Below, piece after piece: positions 23,375 through 32,478 of a stretch of 64,000 nt of DNA. Position numbers and translations under genes: made by a program. How positions within the stretch are numbered: position 1 is the first letter of the stretch; each line of letters begins with the position of its first letter. The notes beneath the pieces are model-generated. The model was given only the letters and a program-made list of their open reading frames with translations, did no database searches and was not told the DNA's origin. The DNA comes from Prochlorococcus sp. AG-402-P18 (GTDB lineage: Bacteria; Cyanobacteriota; Cyanobacteriia; PCC-6307; Cyanobiaceae), in NCBI GenBank assembly GCA_003216275.1, contig QCJC01000003.1, forward strand, positions 1 to 64,000. The letters run 5' to 3'.

Positions 23375-23875
23375 ATGAACAAAGACTATAAGTTTCTAGA
23401 AAAACACAAAAATGAATTTAGAACTACATACAAAAGTCTAAAGGGTAAGAAATGGTCACTAGATTTTCCTGTTTTTCTTTTTGATAGAGATTGGTTCAAA
23501 TTAACAAAAGTATCCTTGTATCATTTAGAAAAAGAACTTAAGCCAGACAATTCTCAAGAGGCTCCTGAAATAATTCAATATCAACAATTGCTAAAAGAAG
23601 GGCATGATCAATTATTTGCTATTCAACAATGTTGGCACGAATTTGGGATAGAAGACTTTCATCGATCATTAAGAAACTCTTCTAAATGGGAAAAGAGGGG
23701 TAACCAAGGATGGACATTTAAAAAGTATGCATCACTCATAATTGGGTATAGGCAAATCATTGAGAATCAAGAAATTAGTATTCCAATAATCATCTTGGGG
23801 AGAAGTCACAAAGAAGCTCATCATATCGAATGGATAAGCCAAGAGTTTATTTCAGCATTACAAATGCCAGGCTAA
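23375..23875 (+). CDS. Orphan soluble protein
   Basis: The 166-residue protein has many aromatic and charged residues (SLDFPVFLFDRDWFKL, HDQLFAIQQCWHEFGIEDF, HKEAHHIEWISQEF). The ATG at 23,375 follows an AAGAGGA ribosome site, supporting the start. No membrane span or catalytic signature. Family not recognised. Confidence 0.68.
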   Translation: MNKDYKFLEKHKNEFRTTYKSLKGKKWSLDFPVFLFDRDWFKLTKVSLYHLEKELKPDNSQEAPEIIQYQQLLKEGHDQLFAIQQCWHEFGIEDFHRSLRNSSKWEKRGNQGWTFKKYASLIIGYRQIIENQEISIPIIILGRSHKEAHHIEWISQEFISALQMPG

Positions 23876-23900
23876 AATATCATTAAGATATCCACTTTCC

Positions 23901-24077
23901 TCAAGCAATAGTTAGATCATCAGATCTAGTTCCCCACTCAGTATCTTCTAAAAGATCAGAATAAGCAGAAGCATTAACCAAGTTATATTTTTGAAATTTC
24001 CAATCAGAGTCCTCAAGGTAATCTGAATACTCAAAAGTTTTTGCAAGAAGAGAAAATTCCTTACTAAAAGGGCACAT
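23901..24077 (-). CDS. Small acidic soluble protein
   Basis: This 58-codon frame has ATG at 24,077: MCPFSKEFSLLAKTFEYSDY, then LEDSDWKFQKYNLVNASAY, then SDLLEDTEWGTRSDDLTIA. It is rich in Asp, Glu, Ser and aromatic residues with balanced codon use over its whole length and no internal oddities. It is convergent with the 23,375 gene, 25 bp away. No family recognised. Confidence 0.5.
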   Translation of the reverse strand: MCPFSKEFSLLAKTFEYSDYLEDSDWKFQKYNLVNASAYSDLLEDTEWGTRSDDLTIA

Positions 24078-24284
24078 AATTTTTAGTATATTTTTAATGA
24101 TTTACGCTACTGAAGACAAAAGCAAGTAAAAATAATAATTCCTAAATATTTTGCTTGTATAAAAAGTAAAAAATCCTTTTGATCTATAAGCAGATTTTGA
24201 TTCATTTTTCATTTCCCAGGTTTTACAGGTTAAGGCTTTCTATTCAAGAATTCATATATAATGTAAGAAGGAAATGAAAAAAGA

Positions 24285-24587
24285 ATGAATGAATTACGGA
24301 GCAGAGAGCATTCAGGGGAGTTTGACTTTGACAAACTCCCAGAAGGAATTTATTCATTCTCAGGAAAAGAAGGTTTTGTAAAAGTTGAAGTAGATAAAAA
24401 TGGTCGTCAAGAATGGAATCTAGACAATTGGTTTGCTTCCTTAGATCCCGATACAAATGAAGAGCAAAGACAAAAAATTATTCAAGATATCAAAAAAAGA
24501 CTAAATTCAGATACAGGGATGATTAATCCATCTAATAAAAATTCAAAAAAGAGTTTTCTGAATGATTTAATAGATAAGTTAAAGTGA
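24285..24587 (+). CDS. Small orphan soluble protein
   Basis: The 100-residue protein has a compact N-terminal part (EFDFDKLPEGIYSFSGKEGF, then VKVEVDKNGRQEWNLDNWF) that reads as a small beta fold, followed by helical segments (NEEQRQKIIQDIKKRL and KSFLNDLIDKLK). An AAGGAAATGAAAAAAGA ribosome region precedes the ATG. Probably a conserved picocyanobacterial hypothetical; function unknown. Confidence 0.65.
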   Translation: MNELRSREHSGEFDFDKLPEGIYSFSGKEGFVKVEVDKNGRQEWNLDNWFASLDPDTNEEQRQKIIQDIKKRLNSDTGMINPSNKNSKKSFLNDLIDKLK

Positions 24588-24755
24588 AAGAATCATTTAA
24601 AGAAAAGAAATATCTCTTTTGAAGCTATTCCGATTAGAAAATATCTTAACAAAGTACACCATGCATACCAGTAAACACATTCCTTATCAGACTTTGAAAG
24701 TTCTTCTCCTTTTGATTTTAGTAATAAGTTGAATCGATAATTTGCATTATTTTTA

Positions 24756-24965
24756 GTGACAAAAATCAAGCAGACAGAAAATGTTAATAAAAAACTTTTT
24801 CTTGATAACGATAAGAAAGAAAGAAAAAAAGAAAAATTAGATAATAAATCTATTTGGGGGATAAGCATTGCTGGTATTACTAAAATATTAGATAAAATAT
24901 ATACAATCCTAAGTAAAAAGTACATGTATAACCCAATGAATACTATATATTTAGCAAATACTTAA
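24756..24965 (+). CDS. Doubtful small Lys-rich protein
   Basis: The 69-codon frame starts with GTG and reads mostly Lys, Asn and Glu, then a modest hydrophobic segment (SIWGISIAGITKILDKIYTIL). An overlapping minus-strand frame (24,593-24,925) is hydrophobic because of the complementary A/T runs. Neither has a ribosome site. The plus-strand one looks slightly more protein-like, but this could all be non-coding. Confidence 0.28.
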   Translation: MTKIKQTENVNKKLFLDNDKKERKKEKLDNKSIWGISIAGITKILDKIYTILSKKYMYNPMNTIYLANT

Positions 24966-25080
24966 AAGGAATGCAATTTTAGTTAAAAGTTTAAAACCGC
25001 TTTAGATTCAGCTAAACCTTAAATATATTTCAAGATAGCGTAGATAAGAATTACAAAAATTAGATAATAAACTTCGAACA

Positions 25081-25368
25081 ATGAAAATAATACGTTATGA
25101 TATCTTTAGAAAAATTCTAAAAATGAAAATATTTCTTTTGATTTCTCTAAGTATTTTAGCAATATTTTTACTTGGAAGACAAGCATTTTATTCTGCAAAA
25201 AGAAATCTTTTCAGAGATCTAGAATCTTGGTCAGGTAAAGATATAAATATTAAACATAATAAAGCACTAGAAAATATTAATCTAAATAAAAATGAAAACT
25301 ATTTAAAAATTATTGCTGATGAATCTAAAATTTACCTTGAAGAGCAGGAGTTAAGAGATGAAGAATAA
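25081..25368 (+). CDS. Small membrane-anchored orphan protein
   Basis: The 95-residue protein has a basic N-terminus (RYDIFRKILKMK), one membrane span (IFLLISLSILAIFLLG, about residues 17-32), and a charged soluble C-terminus (SAKRNLFRDLESWSG, then YLEEQELRDEE). Predicted to be anchored with the C-terminal part exposed. No family recognised. Confidence 0.58.
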   Translation: MKIIRYDIFRKILKMKIFLLISLSILAIFLLGRQAFYSAKRNLFRDLESWSGKDINIKHNKALENINLNKNENYLKIIADESKIYLEEQELRDEE

Positions 25369-25462
25369 AAAGATTTATTGGCTATTAGAGTAAACCAAAA
25401 AATAAACTCTCAAATACCTAATCCACTTCTTTGATTATAATAACTTTAATCAGTCAATTGAA

Positions 25463-25684
25463 ATGAACATTCCATTCTTACTAAATAAATTAATCTATTC
25501 ACTTTCAATAATGAATACATTACTTGATATGACAATAAATAATCCAATATTTATTTTTGCTCTGATAACAGTGATCTGGTTTATACCTGGAATCCTAGTA
25601 AAAAGGATTAGTGAAGCCAAAAGAAAAAAAATAAAGAAAAAGGCTCAGGATGATTCTATAGCAAGACTTTATCCAAAAGAATAA
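25463..25684 (+). CDS. Small membrane protein with basic tail
   Basis: The 73-residue protein has a hydrophobic span at about residues 28-46 (PIFIFALITVIWFIPGILV) and a strongly basic helix after it (KRISEAKRKKIKKKAQ). The tail is predicted cytoplasmic. It belongs to the string of small membrane proteins between 25.0 and 26.9 kb. Function unknown. Confidence 0.58.
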   Translation: MNIPFLLNKLIYSLSIMNTLLDMTINNPIFIFALITVIWFIPGILVKRISEAKRKKIKKKAQDDSIARLYPKE

Positions 25685-25823
25685 TTAGCTATTTCTTACG
25701 ACAATTATAAATTCTAAAATTAATTTTAAGATATAAATATATAGATATATAGATATCTTCATATAAATATCTTAAACTGAACAATTGATGAGATAAACTA
25801 ACTGAGTAAACAATTACCAGAAT

Positions 25824-26096
25824 ATGATAAAGAAACTAGGACAATATGGTGGATACTTATTAAGTGGAATATTAATTGCATGGCTTATAAACCCAATAGC
25901 TGCTCTTTCCTTCCTTGAAGTATTATTCAAAATGACTATATTAATTTCGATTCCCGTATCAGGTGCATATCTGCTAGATAGAATTATTCTTTTAAAGCAT
26001 CAAAAAGCATGGAATTTAATTCTTCCAATATGGATAGTAATAAGTATATATTTTAGTTATAGACTTGTTAGGTTAATCGATAACCTAATTAATTAA
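25824..26096 (+). CDS. Small multi-span membrane protein
   Basis: The 90-residue protein is largely hydrophobic with three likely spans (GGYLLSGILIAWLINPIAAL, then MTILISIPVSGAYLLDRIIL, then WNLILPIWIVISIYFSYRLV). The ATG at 25,824 is used; no strong ribosome site. No family recognised. Confidence 0.58.
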   Translation: MIKKLGQYGGYLLSGILIAWLINPIAALSFLEVLFKMTILISIPVSGAYLLDRIILLKHQKAWNLILPIWIVISIYFSYRLVRLIDNLIN

Positions 26097-26412
26097 AAAT
26101 CTTTAGTATGGACTATTTCAAATTTCACACATGAATATTCGCTGAATTAAAACTTAATTATCAATATATTTACTCATACGGAAATTCATATTCATCAATC
26201 TATGTAATTCAATATTATTTCTAGAAGTCTTTTGTTTTTCTAACACGATCAAATCAGGTGATAATCATACGATAACTAGATTGGCGCCTAAAGACCTATC
26301 TCATGAGCGGATATAAAATCTTAAGCATTTAAAGAAGTTAAAATATTCAACCTTCTCGAAAGAATCCATGCTTTATGGTTAATGATTGATAAAGTAAAAA
26401 ATTTAGAGAACA
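26097..26412. other. AT-rich intergenic stretch, nothing identified
   Basis: No gene-like frame or stable structure is seen on either strand. It separates the small membrane protein cluster from the gene at 26,413. Confidence 0.4.
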
Positions 26413-26655
26413 ATGGAACTCCCCTTCCTTACAGCAATATTTTTCCCTGACTATGGTTACCAAGGCATCCCTTGGGATTTGTACTTACTCCACTTCTTCT
26501 TCTTTGCAATAGTAATCCCATTTCATGTGATCATCTTTGCTGCTCGTAATGCTCAAACCGTAAAACCTAATGGGGTAAAGGACTGGCTCAAAGGAGAGAC
26601 CAATTCAATCAAAAACAACGCAACTCCGTTTCCAAACAATTTCCCTACTGCTTAA
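26413..26655 (+). CDS. Small membrane protein, probably conserved in picocyanobacteria
   Basis: The 80-residue protein starts MELPFLTAIFFPDYGYQGIP, has one span at about residues 22-45 (WDLYLLHFFFFAIVIPFHVI), and a polar Asn-rich C-terminus. The aromatic lead-in and the GYQGIPWD turn give it a thylakoid-protein feel, but no family can be named. Codon use is less AT-biased than the genes before it, which fits core rather than island origin. Confidence 0.62.
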   Translation: MELPFLTAIFFPDYGYQGIPWDLYLLHFFFFAIVIPFHVIIFAARNAQTVKPNGVKDWLKGETNSIKNNATPFPNNFPTA

Positions 26656-26759
26656 CTTCCAGCAAAGCCTAAAAAAAATGTCTTAATTTATCAAGGTGCT
26701 ACAAGTTCACTAAATTTGGGCAATTTTAGGTTTATATATATACCTGCATCTAAAAAAAA

Positions 26760-26903
26760 ATGCTTCATTTGCCATTCTTAACCTTTGCTTTAGGAGGGGG
26801 AAGCCTCTCAGCGACTATTGTCGGCGTTGTATCACTTGTTCTATTCGGACTAGTTGGTGTAATTGCAGGTCCAAATCTATCTAAATTTGATTCTGAAGCG
26901 TAA
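26760..26903 (+). CDS. 47-residue single-span membrane protein
   Basis: MLHLPFLTFALGGGSLSATI, then VGVVSLVLFGLVGVIAGPNL, then SKFDSEA: a Gly/Val-rich membrane span with a short acidic tail. The size and glycine-rich helix resemble small photosystem or light-harvesting accessory subunits, but I cannot match a specific one. It lies 104 bp after the 26,413 gene and 110 bp before a strong terminator, so it is probably the last gene of that unit. Confidence 0.52.
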   Translation: MLHLPFLTFALGGGSLSATIVGVVSLVLFGLVGVIAGPNLSKFDSEA

Positions 26904-27013
26904 GAAGACAGAGAGTAACTAATCTCTACTTCTCCTATTTTCCCAAAATCAAAATCTTAGTATTTTAGATCTGAGATTTAATTGGGAATCTAAATTTTTT
27001 TATAAAAAATTCT

Positions 27014-27056
27014 AATTCCATTGAGTGAAATACCACTTGGTGGAATTTGTTTTTTA
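27014..27056 (+). terminator. Rho-independent terminator
   Basis: AATTCCATTGAGTG (27,014-27,027) pairs over 14 bp, with three G-U pairs, with CACTTGGTGGAATT (27,034-27,047) around a 6-nt loop, followed by TGTTTTTT. It ends the transcript of 26,413-26,903. The rest of 26,904-27,317 shows no gene. Confidence 0.75.
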
Positions 27057-27317
27057 CTTGCATGAAATGATTTAAAACTTCAGCTCTGATTTATAAATTT
27101 ACTGGACTTAAAACCTCCTCCAGGCACGCATTATACATAAGATTATCTAATGCTTTACATCACTATTAAATATGAAGCTTGATAAGACGATGCTTTGGCT
27201 TATACATTTATGTGCATATAAATATACAAATCAAACAAATGGAAATGAATCCTTATAAGCCTCTAATACAAGTACTCCAAAAAATCTGCAAAACTTTGAA
27301 GTAAAAACTCAAAGAAT

Positions 27318-28856
27318 CTAATGAGCAGATTTATATTCGCCTCCTCTTCCTCCTGCTTCACTTGCTTGTCCTATTCGAGAAAATAAATTTAAGCTCTCAT
27401 CATTTAAATTAATTACTTCTACCTTAGACCCTCCTAATTTTATACGTCTAATTACCTGATCAAGAACAGCGACTCCACTTTGATCCCAAATATGAGCATC
27501 AGCCATATCTATAGTTACCCTCTCAGGATGTTCGTGTAGCTCAAAGCCTTGTCTAAAGTAAATACTGCTAACAAAAAACAAATTTCCTTTAACTCTATAA
27601 ACCCTATGATTTTCACTATTTAAAGAAGATTCCACCTTAATTACTTTTGCTACCTTTCTACTAAATAACAAGGCAGCTAATCCAACGCCCGAAAGAAGTC
27701 CTAGAGCTAAATTATGAGTAATAACAGTAACGAAAACAGTTAATATCATAACTGAACTATCACTTCTAGGTATACGACGGATTTCTTTAATTGAAGTCCA
27801 ATTTGCTGTGTTTATTGCGATCATAATCATGACCCCAACAAGTGTTGCCATGGGAATTTGATTAACCCAGTCTTTTGCAATAAGAATCATTCCGATTAAA
27901 CAAACCCCAGAACTTAAAGTTGAAAGACGGGTTCTTCCACCATATCCAACATTCATAACTGATTGTCCAACAAGGGCGCATCCAGCCATTCCTCCAAAAA
28001 GAGAGCTAACAATATTGCCAATACCTTGTCCACGAGCCTCAACATTTTTATTTGTACTCTTATCAGTCAAATCATCAAGAATATCCTGAGTAAGGAATGT
28101 TTCCATTAGACCCACTAAAGATATCGCTAAAGCTGTTGGTAGTATCAAACCAAGTGTTTCAAAATTAAATGGCACTTTAGGAAAACCAAAACCAGGCAAT
28201 CCATTTGGAAGAATTCCTAAGTTCGATACAGTTGGGACATTAAAATTAAAACCAATAGAAATCGCAGTGCTAATAAAAATTGCAACCAGAGCAGAGGGTA
28301 AAACTTTGGTAATTCTTGGTAATAAATAAATAATTAAAAGAGTAAGCACTGTTAAAGCCCAAACCGCTGGTAGTTGAATTGCTGTGACGACTTTCCCGGA
28401 ATGGGCAAGATCAATTCCCAAATGTGGCAACTGTGCCAGAAAGATTAATATGGCAAGTCCATTAACAAAGCCATCCATTACAGGCTGTGGAACAAATCTC
28501 ATTTGATGAGCGAGTCTTAAATATCCCCAAGCAATCTGAAGTACGCCTGTAAGCAATCCAGCAGCCAAAAGGTATTGCAACCCAAGTCCAGGTCTTATAT
28601 TTTCTCCCTGTTGAACAATCCCTGTCATCAAAAGAGCAGTTGACCCTGTTACAGAGGTGATCATTGCCATTCTGCCTCCAAAAATTGCAAGTGTTACAGA
28701 CAGCAAAAAGGCACCAAATAATCCAACTCTTGGATCAACTCCTGCGATACCAGAAAAAGCTATCGCTTCTGGAATCATGGCAAATGCCACAACAAGTCCA
28801 GCTAGAACATCACGAGAAGAGGAGGCAAATCTCTCCTTTGCAATTAAGTTGATCAT
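27318..28856 (-). CDS. SulP-family anion transporter with STAS domain (BicA-like)
   Basis: The 512-residue protein has about a dozen membrane segments from [19 protein letters not shown] (residues 19-37, the SulP signature region) to about 390, followed by a cytoplasmic STAS domain (about 415-500: [20 protein letters not shown]). SulP proteins carry sulphate or, in cyanobacteria, bicarbonate (BicA) with sodium. In Prochlorococcus such a gene is usually annotated as a sulphate or BicA-type transporter, and substrate cannot be told from sequence. Single gene on the minus strand, marking the return to core genome. Confidence 0.9.
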   Translation of the reverse strand: MINLIAKERFASSSRDVLAGLVVAFAMIPEAIAFSGIAGVDPRVGLFGAFLLSVTLAIFGGRMAMITSVTGSTALLMTGIVQQGENIRPGLGLQYLLAAGLLTGVLQIAWGYLRLAHQMRFVPQPVMDGFVNGLAILIFLAQLPHLGIDLAHSGKVVTAIQLPAVWALTVLTLLIIYLLPRITKVLPSALVAIFISTAISIGFNFNVPTVSNLGILPNGLPGFGFPKVPFNFETLGLILPTALAISLVGLMETFLTQDILDDLTDKSTNKNVEARGQGIGNIVSSLFGGMAGCALVGQSVMNVGYGGRTRLSTLSSGVCLIGMILIAKDWVNQIPMATLVGVMIMIAINTANWTSIKEIRRIPRSDSSVMILTVFVTVITHNLALGLLSGVGLAALLFSRKVAKVIKVESSLNSENHRVYRVKGNLFFVSSIYFRQGFELHEHPERVTIDMADAHIWDQSGVAVLDQVIRRIKLGGSKVEVINLNDESLNLFSRIGQASEAGGRGGEYKSAH

Positions 28857-28947
28857 TTCAAAACTATGCTGATACCATCCTGCCTTATTAGATAAGAGAA
28901 TTTATATCTTCAAGATAATCTCCTTACTAATTTGAATAAATCGAAGA

Positions 28948-29142
28948 TCATTCTGATTTATCTTTTCTCTCAATAAATGAATCCATCAGTTTTTTATACT
29001 CATTCTCCCTTGAGCTTTTTGCAAAGCCAATAATAAAAGCAATAGATGAAACTAGAATTAAAAGAATTATTGCTGGACTAAGACCCATTTCGCTAGCAGT
29101 TAAAGCAAAGGGAAAGGGAGCTTGCATTAAGTGTAAATTCAA
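28948..29142 (-). CDS. Small membrane protein
   Basis: The 64-residue protein has one span (PAIILLILVSSIAFIIGFAK, about residues 23-42) and a charged tail (SSRENEYKKLMDSFIERKDK). The N-terminal MNLHLMQAPFPFALTASEMG could be partly cleaved. Located between the SulP transporter and the DUF3303-like gene, all minus strand. Function unknown. Confidence 0.55.
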   Translation of the reverse strand: MNLHLMQAPFPFALTASEMGLSPAIILLILVSSIAFIIGFAKSSRENEYKKLMDSFIERKDKSE

Positions 29143-29241
29143 CTTTAAATAAGAATAAATTGGTAAGGCTAACCTTGGAAGTTATTTAGACAGAAGTTTA
29201 TTTGAAAAACAACTTAAAATTAATATATGCAAGGCCTTTTA

Positions 29242-29538
29242 CTATTTTTCCTTAATTAGAGTAACAAATTCTTCAGTTGTCAAAGCAGGTTTGTACTCCC
29301 AAGTCATTCCATATTTATCTCTCCAGGATCCGAAGACCTTAAATAAAATTGATGCACTTGATGCCTTACAAATAATTACACCTGTCCCATCTTGCGGCGT
29401 ATGAACCCACGCAATTCTCTCATAACCATCAATAAGATCCTGAGACTTTCCACTCTCAACATAATCTACAAATGCTTCTGATGAATAAAGTTGATCTTCA
29501 GAGGATTCAAATTTCCAAGTAACTACATAAAGCTGCAT
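29242..29538 (-). CDS. DUF3303-like small protein
   Basis: The 98-residue protein (MQLYVVTWKFESSEDQLYSS, then YERIAWVHTPQDGTGVIICK, then FKVFGSWRDKYGMTWEYKPALT) has the short ferredoxin-like alpha/beta pattern of the DUF3303 family, common in cyanobacteria. No catalytic site is known. Assignment is from pattern recognition and moderately sure. Confidence 0.65.
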   Translation of the reverse strand: MQLYVVTWKFESSEDQLYSSEAFVDYVESGKSQDLIDGYERIAWVHTPQDGTGVIICKASSASILFKVFGSWRDKYGMTWEYKPALTTEEFVTLIKEK

Positions 29539-29635
29539 TTTCTTTTTGAGTGTATTTTATATTTAATTCTTAGTACAATAAAACACCATCTCTATTAGAA
29601 GATTTCTTGGATATGCTATTCAAATTATTTGAAAG

Positions 29636-29959
29636 TTATTTTTTATTTCTAAAACCTGGTTCAAATTGTCTTCTAGCTGCCTGAGTTCTAAGCAATAACT
29701 GTCTCCCAGAACTTGAGAGGGTAAAACGTAGTGCTTTACCCGACTTGAACATTGCCTCTCCAATTGCCTTTGTTCTTGATAATTCGATTTGATATGCCCT
29801 ACTAACTGCTCTTTCAGCATCAACATTTGCTAATTGTGCCTGTTGGGCTAAACGTTTAGTTTTTGACTTTGGAATTACTGTGAGCTCACTTTCAGGTTCA
29901 GCCCACCTCCATAACCAATTTGAGTTGGATTTTGTAATCGAAGATGATTTCTTAACCAT
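29636..29959 (-). CDS. Basic conserved hypothetical protein
   Basis: The 107-residue, highly basic protein (KSKTKRLAQQAQLANVDAER, then RQLLLRTQAARRQFEPGFR at the end) has a Trp-rich WLWRWAEPE motif near the N-terminus and a long helical middle. I start it at the ATG at 29,959, 6 bp after an AAAGGA site, rather than the TTG at 29,989. It might bind nucleic acid given its charge. Family not recognised. Confidence 0.6.
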   Translation of the reverse strand: MVKKSSSITKSNSNWLWRWAEPESELTVIPKSKTKRLAQQAQLANVDAERAVSRAYQIELSRTKAIGEAMFKSGKALRFTLSSSGRQLLLRTQAARRQFEPGFRNKK

Positions 29960-29989
29960 ACATCCTTTCCCATAAAAGATAGAGGCCAA

Positions 29990-30389
29990 CGCACCTCTTT
30001 AAAAGACCCTAACCGCTATAGGAAAAAAAGATGATTGAACAACCAAAAAGAAAATGAAAGTTAAAAAAGGCTCTTAGCTGAAATCCAAATGACTAATCAA
30101 TTAGAAATACCTTATGCAAGCCTATTAAAACGATTTAAATAAAAATCTAAGGCTCAACATCATCTAGAATGTCTTTAAAAGTAATATGATATTTTTTAAT
30201 TTATTAACAAATTTAATTTACTGGGAATCTCATTAAAGCCCACATATAGAAAGATATATTTATGGCAATTGCAATGCCAACTGAAAATTTCTTCATAAAA
30301 AATTAAATTATTTTATTTATAATTCAACAATAAAGTTACTTATGAGAAAGTATTTATATTCCCATCAACACATTAGCCATTTCTATTTA
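29990..30389. other. Intergenic region, nothing firm
   Basis: No supported gene. A 14-codon frame at 30,262-30,306 (MAIAMPTENFFIKN) has an ATG but no ribosome site. The rest is AT-rich. Confidence 0.35.
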
Positions 30390-30740
30390 TTAATAATCAG
30401 AAAGGAAAAGTAATCCTGATCTGCAATCATCAAGAACTTCTTTAACCTTACTAATTTTCAAATCAAGCAATTCATCCTCCTTTAACTTGATCCATAGGGG
30501 CTTGATGAATTCATTCTCAGATCCAAGTCTTATGCGAGCTCCAAACCAAGTTGCATTGGCAGGTATCGATGCTCTGCATTGAACCTCATCCTCATCCAAA
30601 TCAACTTTCCTTTCTATGAGCCATTCATCAATATAGATCAAAGGCGAAAAGTTATTTAGGCCAGCATAAGCGGAAGTACACGTGCAAAGGAACACGAATG
30701 AAAAACAACAATTCTTCAAAGCTATTAATGACTTAATCAC
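30390..30740 (-). CDS. Secreted conserved hypothetical protein
   Basis: The 116-residue protein starts with a signal peptide (MIKSLIALKNCCFSFVFLC, cleavage likely after TSAYA near residue 26). The mature part (YIDEWLIERKVDLDEDEVQC, then ANATWFGARIRLGSENEF, then EVLDDCRSGLLFLSDY) has two cysteines that may pair. Predicted periplasmic. It lies 35 bp from the tRNA-Lys gene on the same strand. Function unknown. Confidence 0.62.
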   Translation of the reverse strand: MIKSLIALKNCCFSFVFLCTCTSAYAGLNNFSPLIYIDEWLIERKVDLDEDEVQCRASIPANATWFGARIRLGSENEFIKPLWIKLKEDELLDLKISKVKEVLDDCRSGLLFLSDY

Positions 30741-30774
30741 TTCATACGATCCACCAATAGCCTTAATTTAAGAA

Positions 30775-30846
30775 TGGGTCGCCTGAGATTCGAACTCAGG
30801 ACCAGCCGGTTAAAAGCCGGATGCTCTACCACTGAGCTAGCGACCC
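30775..30846 (-). tRNA. tRNA-Lys (anticodon UUU)
   Basis: A 72-nt cloverleaf on the minus strand: acceptor GGGTCGC/GCGACCC with discriminator A, D arm AGCTCAGTGGTAGAGC, anticodon loop CTTTTAA (UUU), T loop GTTCGAATC. No CCA encoded. No integrated element or repeat is seen beside it, unlike tRNA-Pro. Confidence 0.95.
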
Positions 30847-31058
30847 TCGATGGAACAATAGTAATTGACCAATATGAAAAATATCATGTTGTCGAAGCAT
30901 TAATGGACTTAATGTTTCTTTATGAGGACTAAAAAACAAAAACAGATGTTTTTTGGCTTCCTAATTAACTTCTAACATGTTTTGGAAGTCTTAATAAATA
31001 CTTGAGGGACATCAGAATATTATTTACTTAAAATCGTATAAGGGAAAAACATCACAGT

Positions 31059-32462
31059 TTGAAAGAAGTTCAAAAAGTAATCGTAATTGGAGCTGGTCTA
31101 GCGGGATCAGAGGCAGCATGGCAAATAGCTAATGCTGGAATAAAAGTAACTCTCTTTGAAATGCGCCCAAAAAAGAGATCCCCAGCTCACCACACATCCG
31201 AATTCGCAGAACTAGTTTGCAGCAATAGCTTTGGGGCTCTTAGCAGTGATAGAGCAGCTGGACTCCTACAAGAAGAGCTAAGAAGCTTAAAATCAATTGT
31301 TATCGAGAAAGCTGATCAACACTCTGTCCCTGCAGGAGGAGCACTTGCAGTTGATAGAAGCCAATTTAGCCTATCTATAACCAATCAACTTTCTTCGCAT
31401 CCCCTCATCAAAATAGAGAGAAAAGAGTATCCACATCTTCCTAATGAAAACCAAATAACAGTTTTAGCCACAGGTCCATTAACAAGCGAATTACTTGCAG
31501 AGGATATAAAAAAATTTACTGGAGAAAAAGAATGTCATTTCTTTGATGCAGCTAGTCCCATAATCACAGGAGAAAGTATCGATTTCTCAACAGCATTTCG
31601 AGCAAGTAGATACGACAAAGGTGACGCAGATTATGTTAATTGTCCGATGAATAAGGAATCGTATTTAAATTTTCACTCTGAATTAATCAACGCACAACAA
31701 GCAGAGTTAAAGAATTTCGAAAAAGAGTCAGCAATTTTTTTTGAAGGCTGTCTTCCAATAGAACAGCAGGCAAAAAGGGGAATAGAGACGATGCGTTTTG
31801 GACCATTAAAACCAATAGGATTGTGGGATCCAAGATGGGGAGATGTTAATGACAAAAAACTACGTATGCTTAAAAGAGCTCATGCGGTTGTTCAACTAAG
31901 GCAAGAAGATAAGGCGGGTCAGTTATGGAATCTGGTTGGATTTCAAACAAATTTAAAATGGGGCGAACAAAAAAGAATATTTAGAATGATTCCTGGCCTA
32001 TCAAAAGCAGAGTTTATTCGTTTTGGTGTTATGCATAGGAATACTTTTCTTGAATCCCCAAAACTCATCGAGCCAACACTTCAATTTATAAAAAGAAAAA
32101 CTTTATTTGCTGCTGGACAACTAACAGGGACAGAAGGCTATGCTGCTGCTATTGCTGGAGGCTGGTTGGCTGGAACCAATGCAGCATTGCTGGCTAAAGG
32201 TCTAAATACAATTAAGTTGCCATCGTCTACCATGATTGGAGCTTTAACCAACTTTGTCAGCAATAGTCAAACAAGTTTACGAATTCAAAATAAGAAAAAC
32301 TTTCAACCTATGCCACCTAATTTTGGATTACTCCCAGAACTTGATTGTAGAATTCAGAATAAACGAGAAAGATATAAAAAATATAGAGATAGAGCCTTAA
32401 GTCAAATACAAATCTTGAAAGAAACTGTATTAAATAAAAATTTTTCTTCGACGATCATTTAA
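31059..32462 (+). CDS. trmFO: TrmFO, folate/FAD-dependent tRNA uracil-54 methyltransferase
   Basis: The 467-residue flavoprotein makes ribothymidine-54 in tRNA using methylene-tetrahydrofolate and FADH2. The N-terminal FAD fold is clear ([18 protein letters not shown], residues 8-25), followed by [14 protein letters not shown] and [11 protein letters not shown]. The C-terminal [17 protein letters not shown] completes the FAD site. The start is TTG at 31,059, after AAGGGA; no ATG fits. Length is normal. It is 16 bp before crtH, likely one transcript. Confidence 0.93.
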   Translation: MKEVQKVIVIGAGLAGSEAAWQIANAGIKVTLFEMRPKKRSPAHHTSEFAELVCSNSFGALSSDRAAGLLQEELRSLKSIVIEKADQHSVPAGGALAVDRSQFSLSITNQLSSHPLIKIERKEYPHLPNENQITVLATGPLTSELLAEDIKKFTGEKECHFFDAASPIITGESIDFSTAFRASRYDKGDADYVNCPMNKESYLNFHSELINAQQAELKNFEKESAIFFEGCLPIEQQAKRGIETMRFGPLKPIGLWDPRWGDVNDKKLRMLKRAHAVVQLRQEDKAGQLWNLVGFQTNLKWGEQKRIFRMIPGLSKAEFIRFGVMHRNTFLESPKLIEPTLQFIKRKTLFAAGQLTGTEGYAAAIAGGWLAGTNAALLAKGLNTIKLPSSTMIGALTNFVSNSQTSLRIQNKKNFQPMPPNFGLLPELDCRIQNKRERYKKYRDRALSQIQILKETVLNKNFSSTII

Positions 32463-32478
32463 AAATTACTTCAACATT

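Noticed and set aside
24593-24925. 110-codon hydrophobic minus-strand frame
   Set aside because: Hydrophobicity comes from A/T runs opposite Lys/Asn-rich sequence; no start signal.
25738-25770. ATATAGATATATAGATAT repeats
   Set aside because: Simple low-complexity AT sequence with no structural context.
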